A DNA stretch of 34,835 nucleotides, from NCBI GenBank assembly GCA_021298315.1, contig JAJTFC010000083.1:1-34835 (forward strand), read 5' to 3'. Shown here piece after piece: positions 8,720-18,090 of this stretch; the first letter of the stretch is position 1, and each line of letters starts with the position of its first letter. The notes under the pieces were generated by a model. It did no database searches and was not told the DNA's origin. It saw only the letters and a program-made list of their open reading frames with translations. The position numbers were made by a program, and so were the translations under genes. Source of the stretch: Planctomycetaceae bacterium (lineage in GTDB: Bacteria; Planctomycetota; Planctomycetia; Pirellulales; Pirellulaceae).

Positions 8720-9207
8720 CGGTTGAAATTCCTACTCAGAAAGGTTCTAAGGGGGCATGCAGACGAACGGACCACCCATGGGCCGCGTCCTCTTACCAAG
8801 GCATCGTGAGTGCTCAAGATAATGCATTTTTGCCTCATTTGCATGATGCTTGGCAATGCAAGCTAGGGATTTGGAGCAAGTTCGATTCGCTTCGATGTTC
8901 ATCGGTATTCAGCCCATTGTCGATGATTTCTCCGAAATCATCGGCTGTTTGATTGCGTTTGATGAGCGTTCATCAGCGGTCGGGGAAACGGCAAATGATC
9001 CCATCGCGATGATCGATTGCGCTGTGTTGTGTACTATCTATGCCCGACGCTCGCGCTCGTCGGCTAACGGTGCACCCGTTCCTGCCAAGCCCTTGTGAGA
9101 AAGGGAGCCAAACGGTCGGCTGTTCCTCATCAGCGTTTATTAGTGTTCATCAGCGGTCGACTGTTCTGCCTTAGCATTCATGAGCGGTCGAAAAGTCAGC
9201 GGTTCCA
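8720..9207. other. Intergenic region with short dispersed repeats and a hairpin
   Basis: This 488-bp gap holds three near-identical 17-nt direct repeats (listed separately) and a perfect 10-bp hairpin with a 3-nt loop (8921-8930 with 8934-8943). The hairpin has no T-run on either side, so it is not a standard terminator. Open frames at 8850-9098 and 9095-9499 have no recognisable protein features. Confidence 0.55.
8966..9190. repeat. Short direct repeats of TTCATCAGCGGTCG type
   Basis: Copies are GCGTTCATCAGCGGTCG (8966-8982), GTGTTCATCAGCGGTCG (9143-9159) and GCATTCATGAGCGGTCG (9174-9190). A partial fourth, CTCATCAGCG, starts near 9126. They differ at one to three positions and lie in non-coding DNA. 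Confidence 0.65.
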
Positions 9208-10629
9208 TCAACGACCCAATTGCCAGCGATGCAAACGTCCTAAACTATCGCCCGCAATGACCGACTCGCCGTGGCTTGGTAGCACGACTCGCAAAAGCAA
9301 TGGTTTGGTTCCCTCCAATTTTTTGCTGGCGTCTTTAGGCTCACCCAATAAAACCGCTGAGTCTGTCGAAAGCTGCTTGGTCTCGCTCCCGTCGGATGCC
9401 CAAAGGCGAACGATCCCGTCCCGACCACTGCTGGCCAACTCTCCCTTAGCCCCAAAACATACGTCGAGAACCCCACCACCATGCGCATTGGGTTTCTGAA
9501 CCACAGGCCAGCCATCTTTAATATCCCACCAAACAATCAAACCATCCTCGCCGCAGGACGCCACCATAAGACTATCCGACCGCCAAGCCAGACTCCGCAC
9601 CGATTTTTTGTGGGCTGAAAAGGCCAACAATGCACCGCCTGATTTGCCATCCCAAAGGTAGATGTTTCCTATCCGATCTGCCGTCGCAAGATACTTACCG
9701 TCTGGTGAATAGGACACCGCAGTGATCCAATCGGTGTGTTTGTCGATGGTGGTAAGCAAACTGCCGTCTTGAGTCGAATAGATTTTGACCAACCGACTCG
9801 TGCATCCGATCACCACCGTTGTCTCATCGGGCGATACATCAGCAGCCATGATCGCATCGGGCTCGTCAGCCACACTCGCTAATCGCTTGCCCGTCGCCAC
9901 ATCGAAGAGAACCACCGAACCACCTTGTACCGGCTTGCCACCCCCAGCCAACAAGATTCGCCCGCTCTGACTGAACTTCAACACCAGCGGCTCGCCTTCC
10001 GGAAACGGAACTGCACCGAGCTCTCTACCAGTCAGAGGATCCAATAGATCGATTGATTGGTAATTCGAGCTTGCCACCACCGAAGCCCGCGAACTGGCTG
10101 CAAGCGATACGATTGGAAAGGGTCTACGAAGTTGAGGCTTGGACAACGTCGGCAGGCCACTTGGAACCGGCCCGTGTGCAATGGATCCGGTGACATTGGA
10201 TCCATCAGTCGCCATGGGTTTGAAGCCGAGTGTTCGGAGTTGGGCTGCAGAGCTACCGGCGTTTTCTCGCAGACCTGTATCGATCCATTTCTTGATCGTT
10301 GCTATCTGAGCATCGTTGAGGCGATCTCCTTCGGGGGGCATCCGTTGACTCTCGTCATCGGTGCTGACGACCTCGACGAGGCGGCTCGTACTTGATTGAC
10401 CCGCAACGACAATCGGGCCACTGCCACTCCCCTTGATGATTCCCGCATAGCTGGTGACACTCAACCCGGATTCCTGCTTGCCATCGCCATGACAAGTCCC
10501 ACACTTTGACTTGAGAATCGACGCGACTTGTTGGTCGTAAGTCACCCCATTTTCCTGCGCAAATGAGGTCATCGAAATCGACAACGCCACAACGAGCATC
10601 TTAAGAGTGAGGATTGATTTCGTGCACAT
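9208..10629 (-). CDS. Planctomycete cytochrome c-WD40 fusion protein
   Basis: A 473-residue exported protein. Residues 1-24 are a Sec signal. A small planctomycete-type cytochrome c domain follows, with the heme motif CGTCH (C43, C46, H47) and a distal RMPPEGDRL segment whose Met (about M97) is the likely second axial ligand. From about residue 150 to the end are WD40-type repeats, visible as recurring strands such as [19 protein letters not shown]...[25 protein letters not shown]...VWWD and [19 protein letters not shown]...RLWA, forming a propeller. It is the last gene of a five-gene minus-strand run, 6 nt after the DUF1549/DUF1553 gene. Such fusions usually accompany that family. The function is unknown; a heme-linked scaffold outside the cytoplasm is an inference. 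Confidence 0.9.
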   Translation of the reverse strand: MCTKSILTLKMLVVALSISMTSFAQENGVTYDQQVASILKSKCGTCHGDGKQESGLSVTSYAGIIKGSGSGPIVVAGQSSTSRLVEVVSTDDESQRMPPEGDRLNDAQIATIKKWIDTGLRENAGSSAAQLRTLGFKPMATDGSNVTGSIAHGPVPSGLPTLSKPQLRRPFPIVSLAASSRASVVASSNYQSIDLLDPLTGRELGAVPFPEGEPLVLKFSQSGRILLAGGGKPVQGGSVVLFDVATGKRLASVADEPDAIMAADVSPDETTVVIGCTSRLVKIYSTQDGSLLTTIDKHTDWITAVSYSPDGKYLATADRIGNIYLWDGKSGGALLAFSAHKKSVRSLAWRSDSLMVASCGEDGLIVWWDIKDGWPVVQKPNAHGGGVLDVCFGAKGELASSGRDGIVRLWASDGSETKQLSTDSAVLLGEPKDASKKLEGTKPLLLRVVLPSHGESVIAGDSLGRLHRWQLGR

Positions 10630-10635
10630 AGCAAA

Positions 10636-12870
10636 TCAGTGGTTGAATAGAAACTCGGTGGAATTGAGCAACCCCCAAAAGATATCCTCGTAGAGCTCAG
10701 GGTTTTTTTCATTCCCAGAAACGAAGGCCATCAAATCGGTCAATTCTTCTGCGGTTGGCTTCCTAGACAAGGCTCTGACAAACAAGCCTTCGATCACTTT
10801 TGGAGGCTCGATCTGCGACTCCAAAAGTGATTTGATAACTCCCGGTGCATTGAGTCGATCTCGGATCGTATCGCCGACGACCAGATGCATCGTTTGCGAT
10901 AGGGTTGGATCGCGTTTGGTCTCGCAAGCGCAAACAGTCCCTCGGCTCGAACGGCCAAAGGTTTCAAAGAACGGATCCCCGGGGTGCGGGCCTTCGGTGT
11001 CCCCCGAGACGCGAGGGTAGTAATGGACGGCTTTGGTTCCTGCCGGCCAACCAGGCAGGTTCCTTGGCACTCCAGTCACAGCAACGATCGAATCGAGGAG
11101 CACATCGGCCCTGAGTCGACGAAGTTTTGCATGCGAAAATTGCCGTGTGTCTTTGACATTCGACGGAGTCGGATTCGAGGCCAATTGATAGACCCTCGAA
11201 TTGCAGATATCCCGAACGAAGCTGCGCAGATCGAATCGGAGTTCGACGAGTCGCTGAGAAAGCCCATCGAGCAACGGTGCATTCGTCGGCGGATTGCTCA
11301 CTCGCATATCATCGACCGGCTCGACAACTCCGCGACCTAGGAAATGAGCCCATATACGGTTGGCCATATTTTTCGCAAAAATATCATTCTCCGGCGAAGT
11401 GAGCCATCGAGCGAGCTCGCCACGCGGGTCACCTTGTACACCCACCGGCTGGATCGATCCTAAAGTCTTGGCGGGTCTGGCTCGGCCATCGACAGGACTG
11501 TTCGCAGGATTGGATTTTTCGTCCCAATAGATTCTCTTCTCGCGAGCTTCTACCCCAGGCTTTCGACGAACACCCGTGAAAAAACTGACAAAACCGTAGT
11601 AGTCGTCCATCGTCCAACGATCGAAGGGATGGTTGTGGCACTCGGCGCACTGGATCTGTACACCTAAGAACACCTGAGAAAAGTCCGCCGCAAGCATCTT
11701 CGGATCGACCTGCGGTTTATGGACGAGCATCGTGTAGAGATTGACTGGCCCGTTGGCGATGTTCGGGCCCGAAGACGCGGTCATTTCCGAAACGAACTCG
11801 TTTAAGGGACGATCTTTCCGTAATTGGTCTCTTATCCAGTTAGCGAATCGATCGGCGGCTTTAATCACCGTGGCACCCGTGGAATAGTTCCCTCCGATGA
11901 TGCGCAATTGTTCGGCCCACATGGCCGCTTGGTAATCCGCAAAATCATCGGTTGCAATCAACGAATCGATCTTGCTGGCTCGCTTATCGGATTTCTCATC
12001 GGCCATGAAATCCTCGTACTCTTGGACCGTCGGCGGCCTACCTACAAGATCGAGCGTAACTCGCCTGAGGAACGTTTCGTCATCGCACAATTCCGAAGGG
12101 GCGATCCTGAGTTTCTCGAGCCTTTCGAAAACCAAACGATCGATAAAATTGCTCTCTGGCGGGGCAAGCCATACGAATCCTTCTGCCGGGGGTAATACGA
12201 TGACCTCGGCTCCGACGGTAAAGCGGCTGTATCGCCCAAAGACATTCGTGTCCCCAAACCCCTGTCCTGTCACAAGACCTTGGGCGTCGATCTGAGCAAC
12301 GCTCGGATTGTTGGAAAAGAACCGGCTCAGCGAAGTCACATCCCTGGTGCTGCCGTCGGAATACTTTGCAGTCACCTGCAAGGAAGACTTGCCGCTTGGC
12401 TCGTCGAAGACGACAGAAGTCTGTGATAGGGTGATGCCGACCACCTCAGGTACAACCCCAGAGTCATCGGGCGCTCCTGCTTCGATCCACTCCAAGAGGG
12501 TTTGATAAAGTTGGCTGTCTCGATCGAATAACTTTCCGCCCGTATGCGGAACACTCGCGGTCGCTTTGAGCAACAACAAGCTCTCTTGGGGCACCGATGC
12601 ATTGATCCTTCGCCCGGGGATTTCTTCGACGGTCCTTCGATAATCACCAGCCGGATCATAGCCAAAGAGCGAGAGCATGAATCCGTCTTTGCCACGGGCC
12701 GAGCCATGGCAGGTCCCGGAGTTGCACCCTGCCCTAAAGAATACTGGCATGACATCCCTGCGAAAGCTCGGAGCCTGTGGAGCGCTAATCAGCTCGGCAT
12801 CTTGGGCAAGGATACTGCACCATTGCATCGCTACGACGAATATCGCCAGCAACCATCGTTGACTTATCAT
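10636..12870 (-). CDS. DUF1549/DUF1553 planctomycete cytochrome-type protein
   Basis: A 744-residue exported protein in the order usual for this family. A signal peptide (MISQRWLLAIFVVAMQ...AQ) is followed by a heme-like motif with four residues between the cysteines (C49 NSGT C54 H55 G), as is common in this family. Next is a bacterial Ig-like (BIG2) segment around 150-225 (ITLSQTSVVF to VTGQGFGDTNV), then DUF1549 (FIDRLVFERLEKLRI, RRVTLDLVGRPPT) ending in the CAECHNHPFDRW heme motif, and DUF1553 to the C-terminus (MANRIWAHFLGRG, LLNSTEFLFNH). The ATG at 12870 is chosen because it begins the signal peptide; a TTG at 12972 would overlap the preceding gene. The biochemical role of the family is not established. 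Confidence 0.92.
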   Translation of the reverse strand: MISQRWLLAIFVVAMQWCSILAQDAELISAPQAPSFRRDVMPVFFRAGCNSGTCHGSARGKDGFMLSLFGYDPAGDYRRTVEEIPGRRINASVPQESLLLLKATASVPHTGGKLFDRDSQLYQTLLEWIEAGAPDDSGVVPEVVGITLSQTSVVFDEPSGKSSLQVTAKYSDGSTRDVTSLSRFFSNNPSVAQIDAQGLVTGQGFGDTNVFGRYSRFTVGAEVIVLPPAEGFVWLAPPESNFIDRLVFERLEKLRIAPSELCDDETFLRRVTLDLVGRPPTVQEYEDFMADEKSDKRASKIDSLIATDDFADYQAAMWAEQLRIIGGNYSTGATVIKAADRFANWIRDQLRKDRPLNEFVSEMTASSGPNIANGPVNLYTMLVHKPQVDPKMLAADFSQVFLGVQIQCAECHNHPFDRWTMDDYYGFVSFFTGVRRKPGVEAREKRIYWDEKSNPANSPVDGRARPAKTLGSIQPVGVQGDPRGELARWLTSPENDIFAKNMANRIWAHFLGRGVVEPVDDMRVSNPPTNAPLLDGLSQRLVELRFDLRSFVRDICNSRVYQLASNPTPSNVKDTRQFSHAKLRRLRADVLLDSIVAVTGVPRNLPGWPAGTKAVHYYPRVSGDTEGPHPGDPFFETFGRSSRGTVCACETKRDPTLSQTMHLVVGDTIRDRLNAPGVIKSLLESQIEPPKVIEGLFVRALSRKPTAEELTDLMAFVSGNEKNPELYEDIFWGLLNSTEFLFNH

Positions 12871-12907
12871 GCTTGAGCTCTCGGTTCGATGGAACTGTAT
12901 TGGTTTC

Positions 12908-15376
12908 TCATAGCCTCGGATCGATACGAATCGTGGCGTTACCGGCTCGCTGGCGAATCTCCTGTCCAGCAACTTGGACGATCAGTTCGCACTCGAGTCC
13001 CGCGACTGGGCCCAGCAGTGCTTCATCCGTGGCCTCGATTTCAAACGCGATCTCTCTAGAGTCCTTCGTGATCCTAGGGAGCGGCCCTACAACCTGAACC
13101 CCCTTGGGCAGACCCAGCAGTTGGACCGTCGCTTGACCGTCAAAGGGACTCTTGGATTGGACGTTAAAGCTCACGTTAGCTTTGCCTCCGCGACGAATGC
13201 TCGTCGGTTCGCTAGCCAATTCGACGAAAGGTTCAGTGACATCGATTTTAACCAACTGCGAGGAGACCCGTATACGGCCTGGTCCCAAGTAATCGCTTCC
13301 ACCCATGGTGCTTGCGATGACATAGAGCCAGCCTTGACCGATGGCCGCATTTTTGGATGCCGCGATGCGCAAGACCGCTTGCGACTTACCGGCCTCGATC
13401 ACCTCTTTGGGTGGCAAACTGACACCAGGGGGCCCAAAATCCGCTTGGTATTCGATCGGCTCATCGAAACCTTGTTTGCGATCGAGGTTCACTGTAATGA
13501 ATAGTTCGCCACCTCGTACCAAGGAGGCGGTCGGTTGCACCAGTTCGATCGAAAAGGGTGCAGGGTCCGTCACCGCCATCGCAAAGCGATCGACTCGTAA
13601 AGCCCGCCAAGCATCTCCACCGGAATGATTGATGAAGGGAACCACCTGCTGACAGCCAGTCACAAGCTCGATCGATGGGTCGCTGGACTGTGCTCTGAAG
13701 TTGATGACTTTCGCCTTTGGCTGCGCTTCGGGGGATGCGACCAACTGAATTGGCCATACGCTTGCTTGCCCTGGAATTCGAGGGCAAATCATTTGCACTC
13801 CGTCGGGCAAATCGCTTGCGAAAAGATCATAAGTTCCATTGTAGGTGGAGCCTTGGCCCTTGGGTAAACTCACCAGTACGGTCCATCGGTTTCCTTGAGG
13901 CACAGCCAGCCCGGTGCCTCGAGAACCTTCAACCCAATCAAAGAACCTGCTGGACAAAACCGGATGGACCGAATTCGGTGGCACTTCGATCTCAACGCGA
14001 TAGACCGATGTCTCACCTCCAGCATTGTTTGTATCACGAACCTCAATGATGTAATCGCCATCCTTTTTCGGTTCCCAGATGACCGAAGGATCGAGCACAT
14101 CCTTGACCCCTCCTCCCGAGCGGATGGATGTCCCGAATAGGTCTCGGTCATTGAGTGTCCGAGGGTCGGCATCGTCGACGTCGATCTCTGGAGCTTGCAG
14201 ATTGCCTTGAGCGTCCAAAGGGATAATGCGGATTGCCGGATCGATTGGAAATCCAAGTGCCGAGGCAAACACGCGGACTCGATAGCGATCGCCTTGAGCG
14301 ACTCGGACTCGATATCGATCGACATCGCCCGGGGATTCGATCAGACCGTTCAAAGCGATCGGTAAATGGTCGACCGAAGTTTCCTGCACAAGGGGCTTCT
14401 CTAAAACGTTGCCAAACGAGCAAGATCTGAGGGTTAAGCCCGAAGGAGCTTGGCCAAACCACTCGACACAAGAGCTTTCACTGGGCAGTTCGATCGTTTG
14501 CTCAAATGCTCCCGCTGGATCACCGAGCATCGTGACTGTTAACGATTCCCCATGCTTGCCTCCAGCAGGATAGCTCGCCATGGGGCGTTGGAAATCGCCT
14601 AGGTGAATCGCATAAGGGATATCGCGAGGAGAATGAACCGACTGCCGGACTTCGACATAGACTTTGCCATCTGGCAAGTTCTCAGGGACCAGGAAACTCA
14701 GCAAGGGATCTTGGATGTGCAGTGCGTTTTCATCATTGGATGCCAGTTCGCGGCCAGTCGCGTCCAGCACTCTCAACGCAAGGTCGAACTCTGCATCGCC
14801 GTAGTGATGGTCTGCGAGCCGCACGCAGTCGACTTCGACCGAAAGCCTCGACCCTGCCTTCACATCGACTTGATACATGTCAGTATCGACCGTCGCGAGA
14901 ATGGTGGAATGGATCGGCACGGGTTGTGCCGTTGCAATGGTATCGTTCGATGCATTCGTTTCGGCGATGACGGGGAAGGGAGAGACGTGAAAGGTCGCTA
15001 GGAGCGAGAGTCCTTTGGCCGTTCGCAGCCGAAACGGATGTTCGCCGGGTTGGCAATCCGGGTCGATCTCCAGAATCGCTTTGACTTGCTCCTCGATCCG
15101 TCCACCGTGGGCAAGTCCGATGGGGTGCTCAAGGGGTTGGAGCGTTTCGAGCGACAGGGCTCGTATTCCTGGTTTGTAAAACACAAGTTCCTTTGGCTCC
15201 TCCAAGAACTTACCTTGGATGATCACTTCGACCTTGGTTCCACGCTGCCCGATGCGCGGCCGCACCCATTCGACATCTCGAAGCATTTCGCCGGCGATCG
15301 ATCCTGGGCAAGCGAGCAAAAACAGCAACAGGATCGTACCGAGTGCCGCAGGAATCGACTTGGTTGCAGTAGGCAT
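12908..15376 (-). CDS. Large secreted protein with pre-peptidase C-terminal (PPC) domains
   Basis: An 822-residue protein with a signal peptide (hydrophobic core LGTILLLFLLACPGSIAG). An N-terminal Ig/TIG-like segment (DVEWVRPRIGQRGTKVEVIIQG) is followed by repeated beta-sandwich modules of PPC type. These are recognised by patterns such as ND-T-IATAQPV, IHSTILATVDTDMYQVDVKAGSRLSVEVDC and later SPGDVDRYRVRVAQGDRYRVRVFA with DYIIEVRDTNN. More Ig-like modules fill the C-terminal third. No protease or other catalytic motif is visible, so it is probably a binding or structural exoprotein. It lies 6 nt after the DUF1501 locus and 37 nt before the DUF1549/DUF1553 gene, so it belongs to the same transcription unit. 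Confidence 0.87.
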   Translation of the reverse strand: MPTATKSIPAALGTILLLFLLACPGSIAGEMLRDVEWVRPRIGQRGTKVEVIIQGKFLEEPKELVFYKPGIRALSLETLQPLEHPIGLAHGGRIEEQVKAILEIDPDCQPGEHPFRLRTAKGLSLLATFHVSPFPVIAETNASNDTIATAQPVPIHSTILATVDTDMYQVDVKAGSRLSVEVDCVRLADHHYGDAEFDLALRVLDATGRELASNDENALHIQDPLLSFLVPENLPDGKVYVEVRQSVHSPRDIPYAIHLGDFQRPMASYPAGGKHGESLTVTMLGDPAGAFEQTIELPSESSCVEWFGQAPSGLTLRSCSFGNVLEKPLVQETSVDHLPIALNGLIESPGDVDRYRVRVAQGDRYRVRVFASALGFPIDPAIRIIPLDAQGNLQAPEIDVDDADPRTLNDRDLFGTSIRSGGGVKDVLDPSVIWEPKKDGDYIIEVRDTNNAGGETSVYRVEIEVPPNSVHPVLSSRFFDWVEGSRGTGLAVPQGNRWTVLVSLPKGQGSTYNGTYDLFASDLPDGVQMICPRIPGQASVWPIQLVASPEAQPKAKVINFRAQSSDPSIELVTGCQQVVPFINHSGGDAWRALRVDRFAMAVTDPAPFSIELVQPTASLVRGGELFITVNLDRKQGFDEPIEYQADFGPPGVSLPPKEVIEAGKSQAVLRIAASKNAAIGQGWLYVIASTMGGSDYLGPGRIRVSSQLVKIDVTEPFVELASEPTSIRRGGKANVSFNVQSKSPFDGQATVQLLGLPKGVQVVGPLPRITKDSREIAFEIEATDEALLGPVAGLECELIVQVAGQEIRQRAGNATIRIDPRL

Positions 15377-15382
15377 TGGTAT

Positions 15383-16715
15383 CTAGGCCAAGAGAGCGGA
15401 GACGAGTTTGCCGTCTTTGATGATTTCGATCGGGCGGGTACCGAAGGCGACGAGTTCTTTATCGGCATCGATGCCCAGCCCATGGTAAATCGTATAGAGC
15501 AGATCCTCGAGGGGGACGCCATCGCGGGCCGGTTCATTGGCAACCGAATCGCTTGCTCCATGGATGAGTCCTTGCTGGAATCCGCCACCGGCCAAGAGCA
15601 TCGAGTAGCATCGTGCATGGTGATCCCTGCCGGAGTCTTTGTTGATCTTGGGCGTACGTCCGAACTCGCTTGTAACCCAAAACAAGGTGGAATCCAAAAG
15701 CCCTCTGCGATCCAAGTCGGTAACGAGTCCCGAAATCGCGTAGTCCAAGGGCCTCATGTAGTCGTCGCAACATTTCTTGACGTCGACGTGACAATCCCAA
15801 GCTCCATAGTCGATTGTGACGAGTCGCGTACCGGCTTCGACCAGCCTACGTGCGATGATCAGTCGCTCGGCAAGCCCCTTGGGATGGTACTTGTTGTCGG
15901 GTGCAAGAACCTTTCCGGTCACTTGGGTGCCATAGAGTTCAAAGGTCTCGTCGGTTTCTCCTTCAAAGGAAAATGCCCGCTGGGCTTCAGGTGAAGTTAG
16001 GACCTTGTAGGCTTTTTTGTAAAAACCGTCCATAGTGTCCAAGGTGGTAGGCTCGGTTTCCATCGCTCGGATTCGCTTTTCGATAAGCTCTCTTGCGGCA
16101 TTTCGTCGATTGAACCGATCGAGCGAAATTCCTTGCGGAAGCGAAAAGTCGCGGACTTTGAAATTCTTGCCATTGGCAGGATCGTCACCGATCTCAAATG
16201 CACCGAAGCTGCTCGGGAGAAAGCCTGTGTTGCCCGCAAAGGCGTTGCGTTTTGGGACGGCGATGTACGGTGGCAAGATTCCTCGGGGGCCGAGTTCATG
16301 CGAGATGATCGCGCCCATTGATGGATAGTCGATGACAGCCGTTGGGGTGTAACCGGTCGAGAGATGGTAGGTTGCCAAACCATGGTCAGGAACCTTGCCG
16401 ACGACCGTTCGGACCACGGTGAGTTTCTTGGCGAGCTGAGCCGTCTTTGGGAAGTTTTCGCTGAAAATATCGCCGTTGCTGGTTTTGACTACGCCGAAGG
16501 GACCTCGGTATGGGCAACTGTCCTTTCGCTGCCTGTGCCGAGTAGGCTCCGGTTTGGCTGTCGTCTGCCGAGGCTCTTAAACGGAGCAAGTCGCCTAGGC
16601 TGAGACTCAAAGCCCCGAGGCTGCCGACTCGCAGGACATCGCGTCGATTCAAACGGCGGAAGCCTTGACAACCCAAGGCATTGATCGTGGCTCGATCCGG
16701 TATTCTTTGAACCAT
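15383..16715 (-). pseudogene. DUF1501 family gene broken by frameshift and internal deletion
   Basis: The ATG at 16715 opens a frame with a twin-arginine-like leader (NRRDVLRVGSLG, residues 23-34, then a hydrophobic run), typical of DUF1501 proteins. After about residue 60 (SAQAAKG) the frame turns into non-protein-like sequence and stops near 16386. The rest of DUF1501 continues in another frame from [10 protein letters not shown] (around 16510) to the stop at 15383, with [25 protein letters not shown] and [15 protein letters not shown] all intact. The stretch normally between these parts, which carries the GG-x-SH-x-D and D-x-KP residues, is absent. A deletion of roughly 75-80 nt, not a multiple of three, fits. 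It may be a real mutation or an assembly error. The family belongs to the alkaline phosphatase/sulfatase fold group; its role is unknown. Confidence 0.85.
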
Positions 16716-16727
16716 CTTAGGTGGCTC

Positions 16728-17651
16728 CTATTTCTTGGATTCGAGAAAACCTTGCTGCTGCATCCACTCTGCGGCGCGATCCGGCCAGGTTCGCGATAGG
16801 CTAGCTGTATTGCGAAGACCATAACCGTGTCCACCCGTTGGATACAGATGCAGGCTGAAAGGGACTTTGAGTTCGTTGAGTTTCAATGCTGGAATCAGGA
16901 CGTTTTCGCATCCGAGCCCATCGTCTTGAGCCATCGTTAAGAACATCGGCGGAGTCTCCTTCGTAAATACAACATCGCTTGCCAATTGCTGCTTGTTGTC
17001 TTTGTCGATGAGGTAGGCAGGATAGATCAAGAGGGTAAAGTCCGGGCGCGGAACAAGTTCGTCGGCTGCATCCGACTTGGAATAGGTCAGTGTGGAAAAT
17101 CGCGTGGTAAGCATCGTGCATAGGTTTCCACCGGCGGAGAATCCCAAGCATCCGATCCGTTTGGGATCGATCTTCAGCTCAGTGGATTTTGCACGCAGCA
17201 GATTCAACGCTCGCTGGGCATCTTGCAAAGGAGCTTCATAAGGTGCCTTCCCCTCACGCCTAGGAACTCGGTATTTCAGCAGCGCTGCGGTGACTCCGAT
17301 CGAATTGAGCCACTCGCATACTTCGGTTCCTTCAAGGTCGTAGGCAAGAATATTATAGCCGCCTCCGGGGCAAACCAGCACACAAGCACCGGTGGCTTTG
17401 TCGGGTGCAGGGCTGTAGATACGAAGATCGGGTTGGGTGACATTCCCGATCCGCACGACGGCTAGGTCGGCAACACCTCGATCTCCAGGTTTGGAAGTGT
17501 CCCCTTCGGCAGGATACTCTTTTGTCTCTCCAGGTGCTTTGTCGCTCCAGAGTTTGACCGTTTGAAAAGTCTTGCTGCTCTCCTGCGCCGATATGCTGCC
17601 GCAGGCGATCGAAGCAAGGAGAAGTGAGACAAGAGCCGAGCTTCGAATCAT
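16728..17651 (-). CDS. Secreted acetyl-xylan-esterase-like alpha/beta-hydrolase
   Basis: A 307-residue protein with a signal peptide (MIRSSALVSLLLASIACGSISAQ) and an alpha/beta-hydrolase domain of the BD-FAE/AXE type. CPGGGYN (94-100) is the oxyanion-hole strand, GFSAGG (170-175) carries nucleophile S172, D243 or D244 in AQDDGLG is the likely acid, and H275 in GGHGYGL the base. Planctomycete relatives are thought to deacetylate plant or algal polysaccharides outside the cytoplasm; the substrate here is not known. It is the first gene of the five-gene run and ends 12 nt before the DUF1501 start, which links a carbohydrate-type hydrolase to the cytochrome/DUF system. Confidence 0.9.
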   Translation of the reverse strand: MIRSSALVSLLLASIACGSISAQESSKTFQTVKLWSDKAPGETKEYPAEGDTSKPGDRGVADLAVVRIGNVTQPDLRIYSPAPDKATGACVLVCPGGGYNILAYDLEGTEVCEWLNSIGVTAALLKYRVPRREGKAPYEAPLQDAQRALNLLRAKSTELKIDPKRIGCLGFSAGGNLCTMLTTRFSTLTYSKSDAADELVPRPDFTLLIYPAYLIDKDNKQQLASDVVFTKETPPMFLTMAQDDGLGCENVLIPALKLNELKVPFSLHLYPTGGHGYGLRNTASLSRTWPDRAAEWMQQQGFLESKK

Positions 17652-17686
17652 TTTTCGAGGTCCTTTACAAAGTTCCTAAATGAGAA

Positions 17687-18001
17687 TCATTTCCCGAGCT
17701 CTTTGAGCAACTCGCTCATCTCGGCGGCGGCGTGAAGATTGTTCTGAGTGCGTGCTTCCTCGATCCCATCTCGCAGGAAACCACGTGCATCCTCGATTCG
17801 ACCGAGTTCGGCCAATTGTTGTGCAGCCATGAAAAAGGCTGCCACGTACTTCACTGCGGGATCGTAAGCCAACTGTTTGAGGATAGCGATGCTCTCGTCG
17901 CAGTTCTCTTCTTTGCGAAGCTCTAGAGCCAGAGAGTATCTGAGGAACGGATCATTTGGCTCGTCAGCGAGCATTGCGAGAATCTTGTCTTTGCGACTCA
18001 T
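17687..18001 (-). CDS. Small tetratricopeptide-repeat protein
   Basis: A 104-residue cytoplasmic-looking protein with no signal peptide. Two to three TPR-like helical pairs can be read: DPFLRYSLALELRKEENCDESIAILKQL (in two helices), then YVAAFFMAAQQLAELGRIEDARGFLRDGIEEA, and a final LHAAAEMSELLKELG helix. The A-x-E-LRK and G-x-x-E-A-R spacing fits TPR consensus positions. It is probably a protein-protein interaction adapter; the partner is unknown. It lies downstream of the methyltransferase gene with an 89-nt gap, and upstream of the esterase of the cytochrome run by 35 nt, so it could be co-transcribed with either. Confidence 0.82.
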   Translation of the reverse strand: MSRKDKILAMLADEPNDPFLRYSLALELRKEENCDESIAILKQLAYDPAVKYVAAFFMAAQQLAELGRIEDARGFLRDGIEEARTQNNLHAAAEMSELLKELGK

Positions 18002-18090
18002 GCTTTATCGGGTCCTTCGGGAATTATCGTGGCTGAGAATGGTGAGTCTATTCTCCGAGCCGGGTCGGGTCGATAGGGGCCCCTAGACGA

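Noticed and set aside
8966..9190. CRISPR-like short repeats
   Set aside because: Only three copies with irregular spacing (177 and 31 nt) and no cas genes.
15038..15994. Plus-strand open frame of 318 codons
   Set aside because: It is antisense to the PPC protein and DUF1501 genes, both with clear motifs; no start context or family features.
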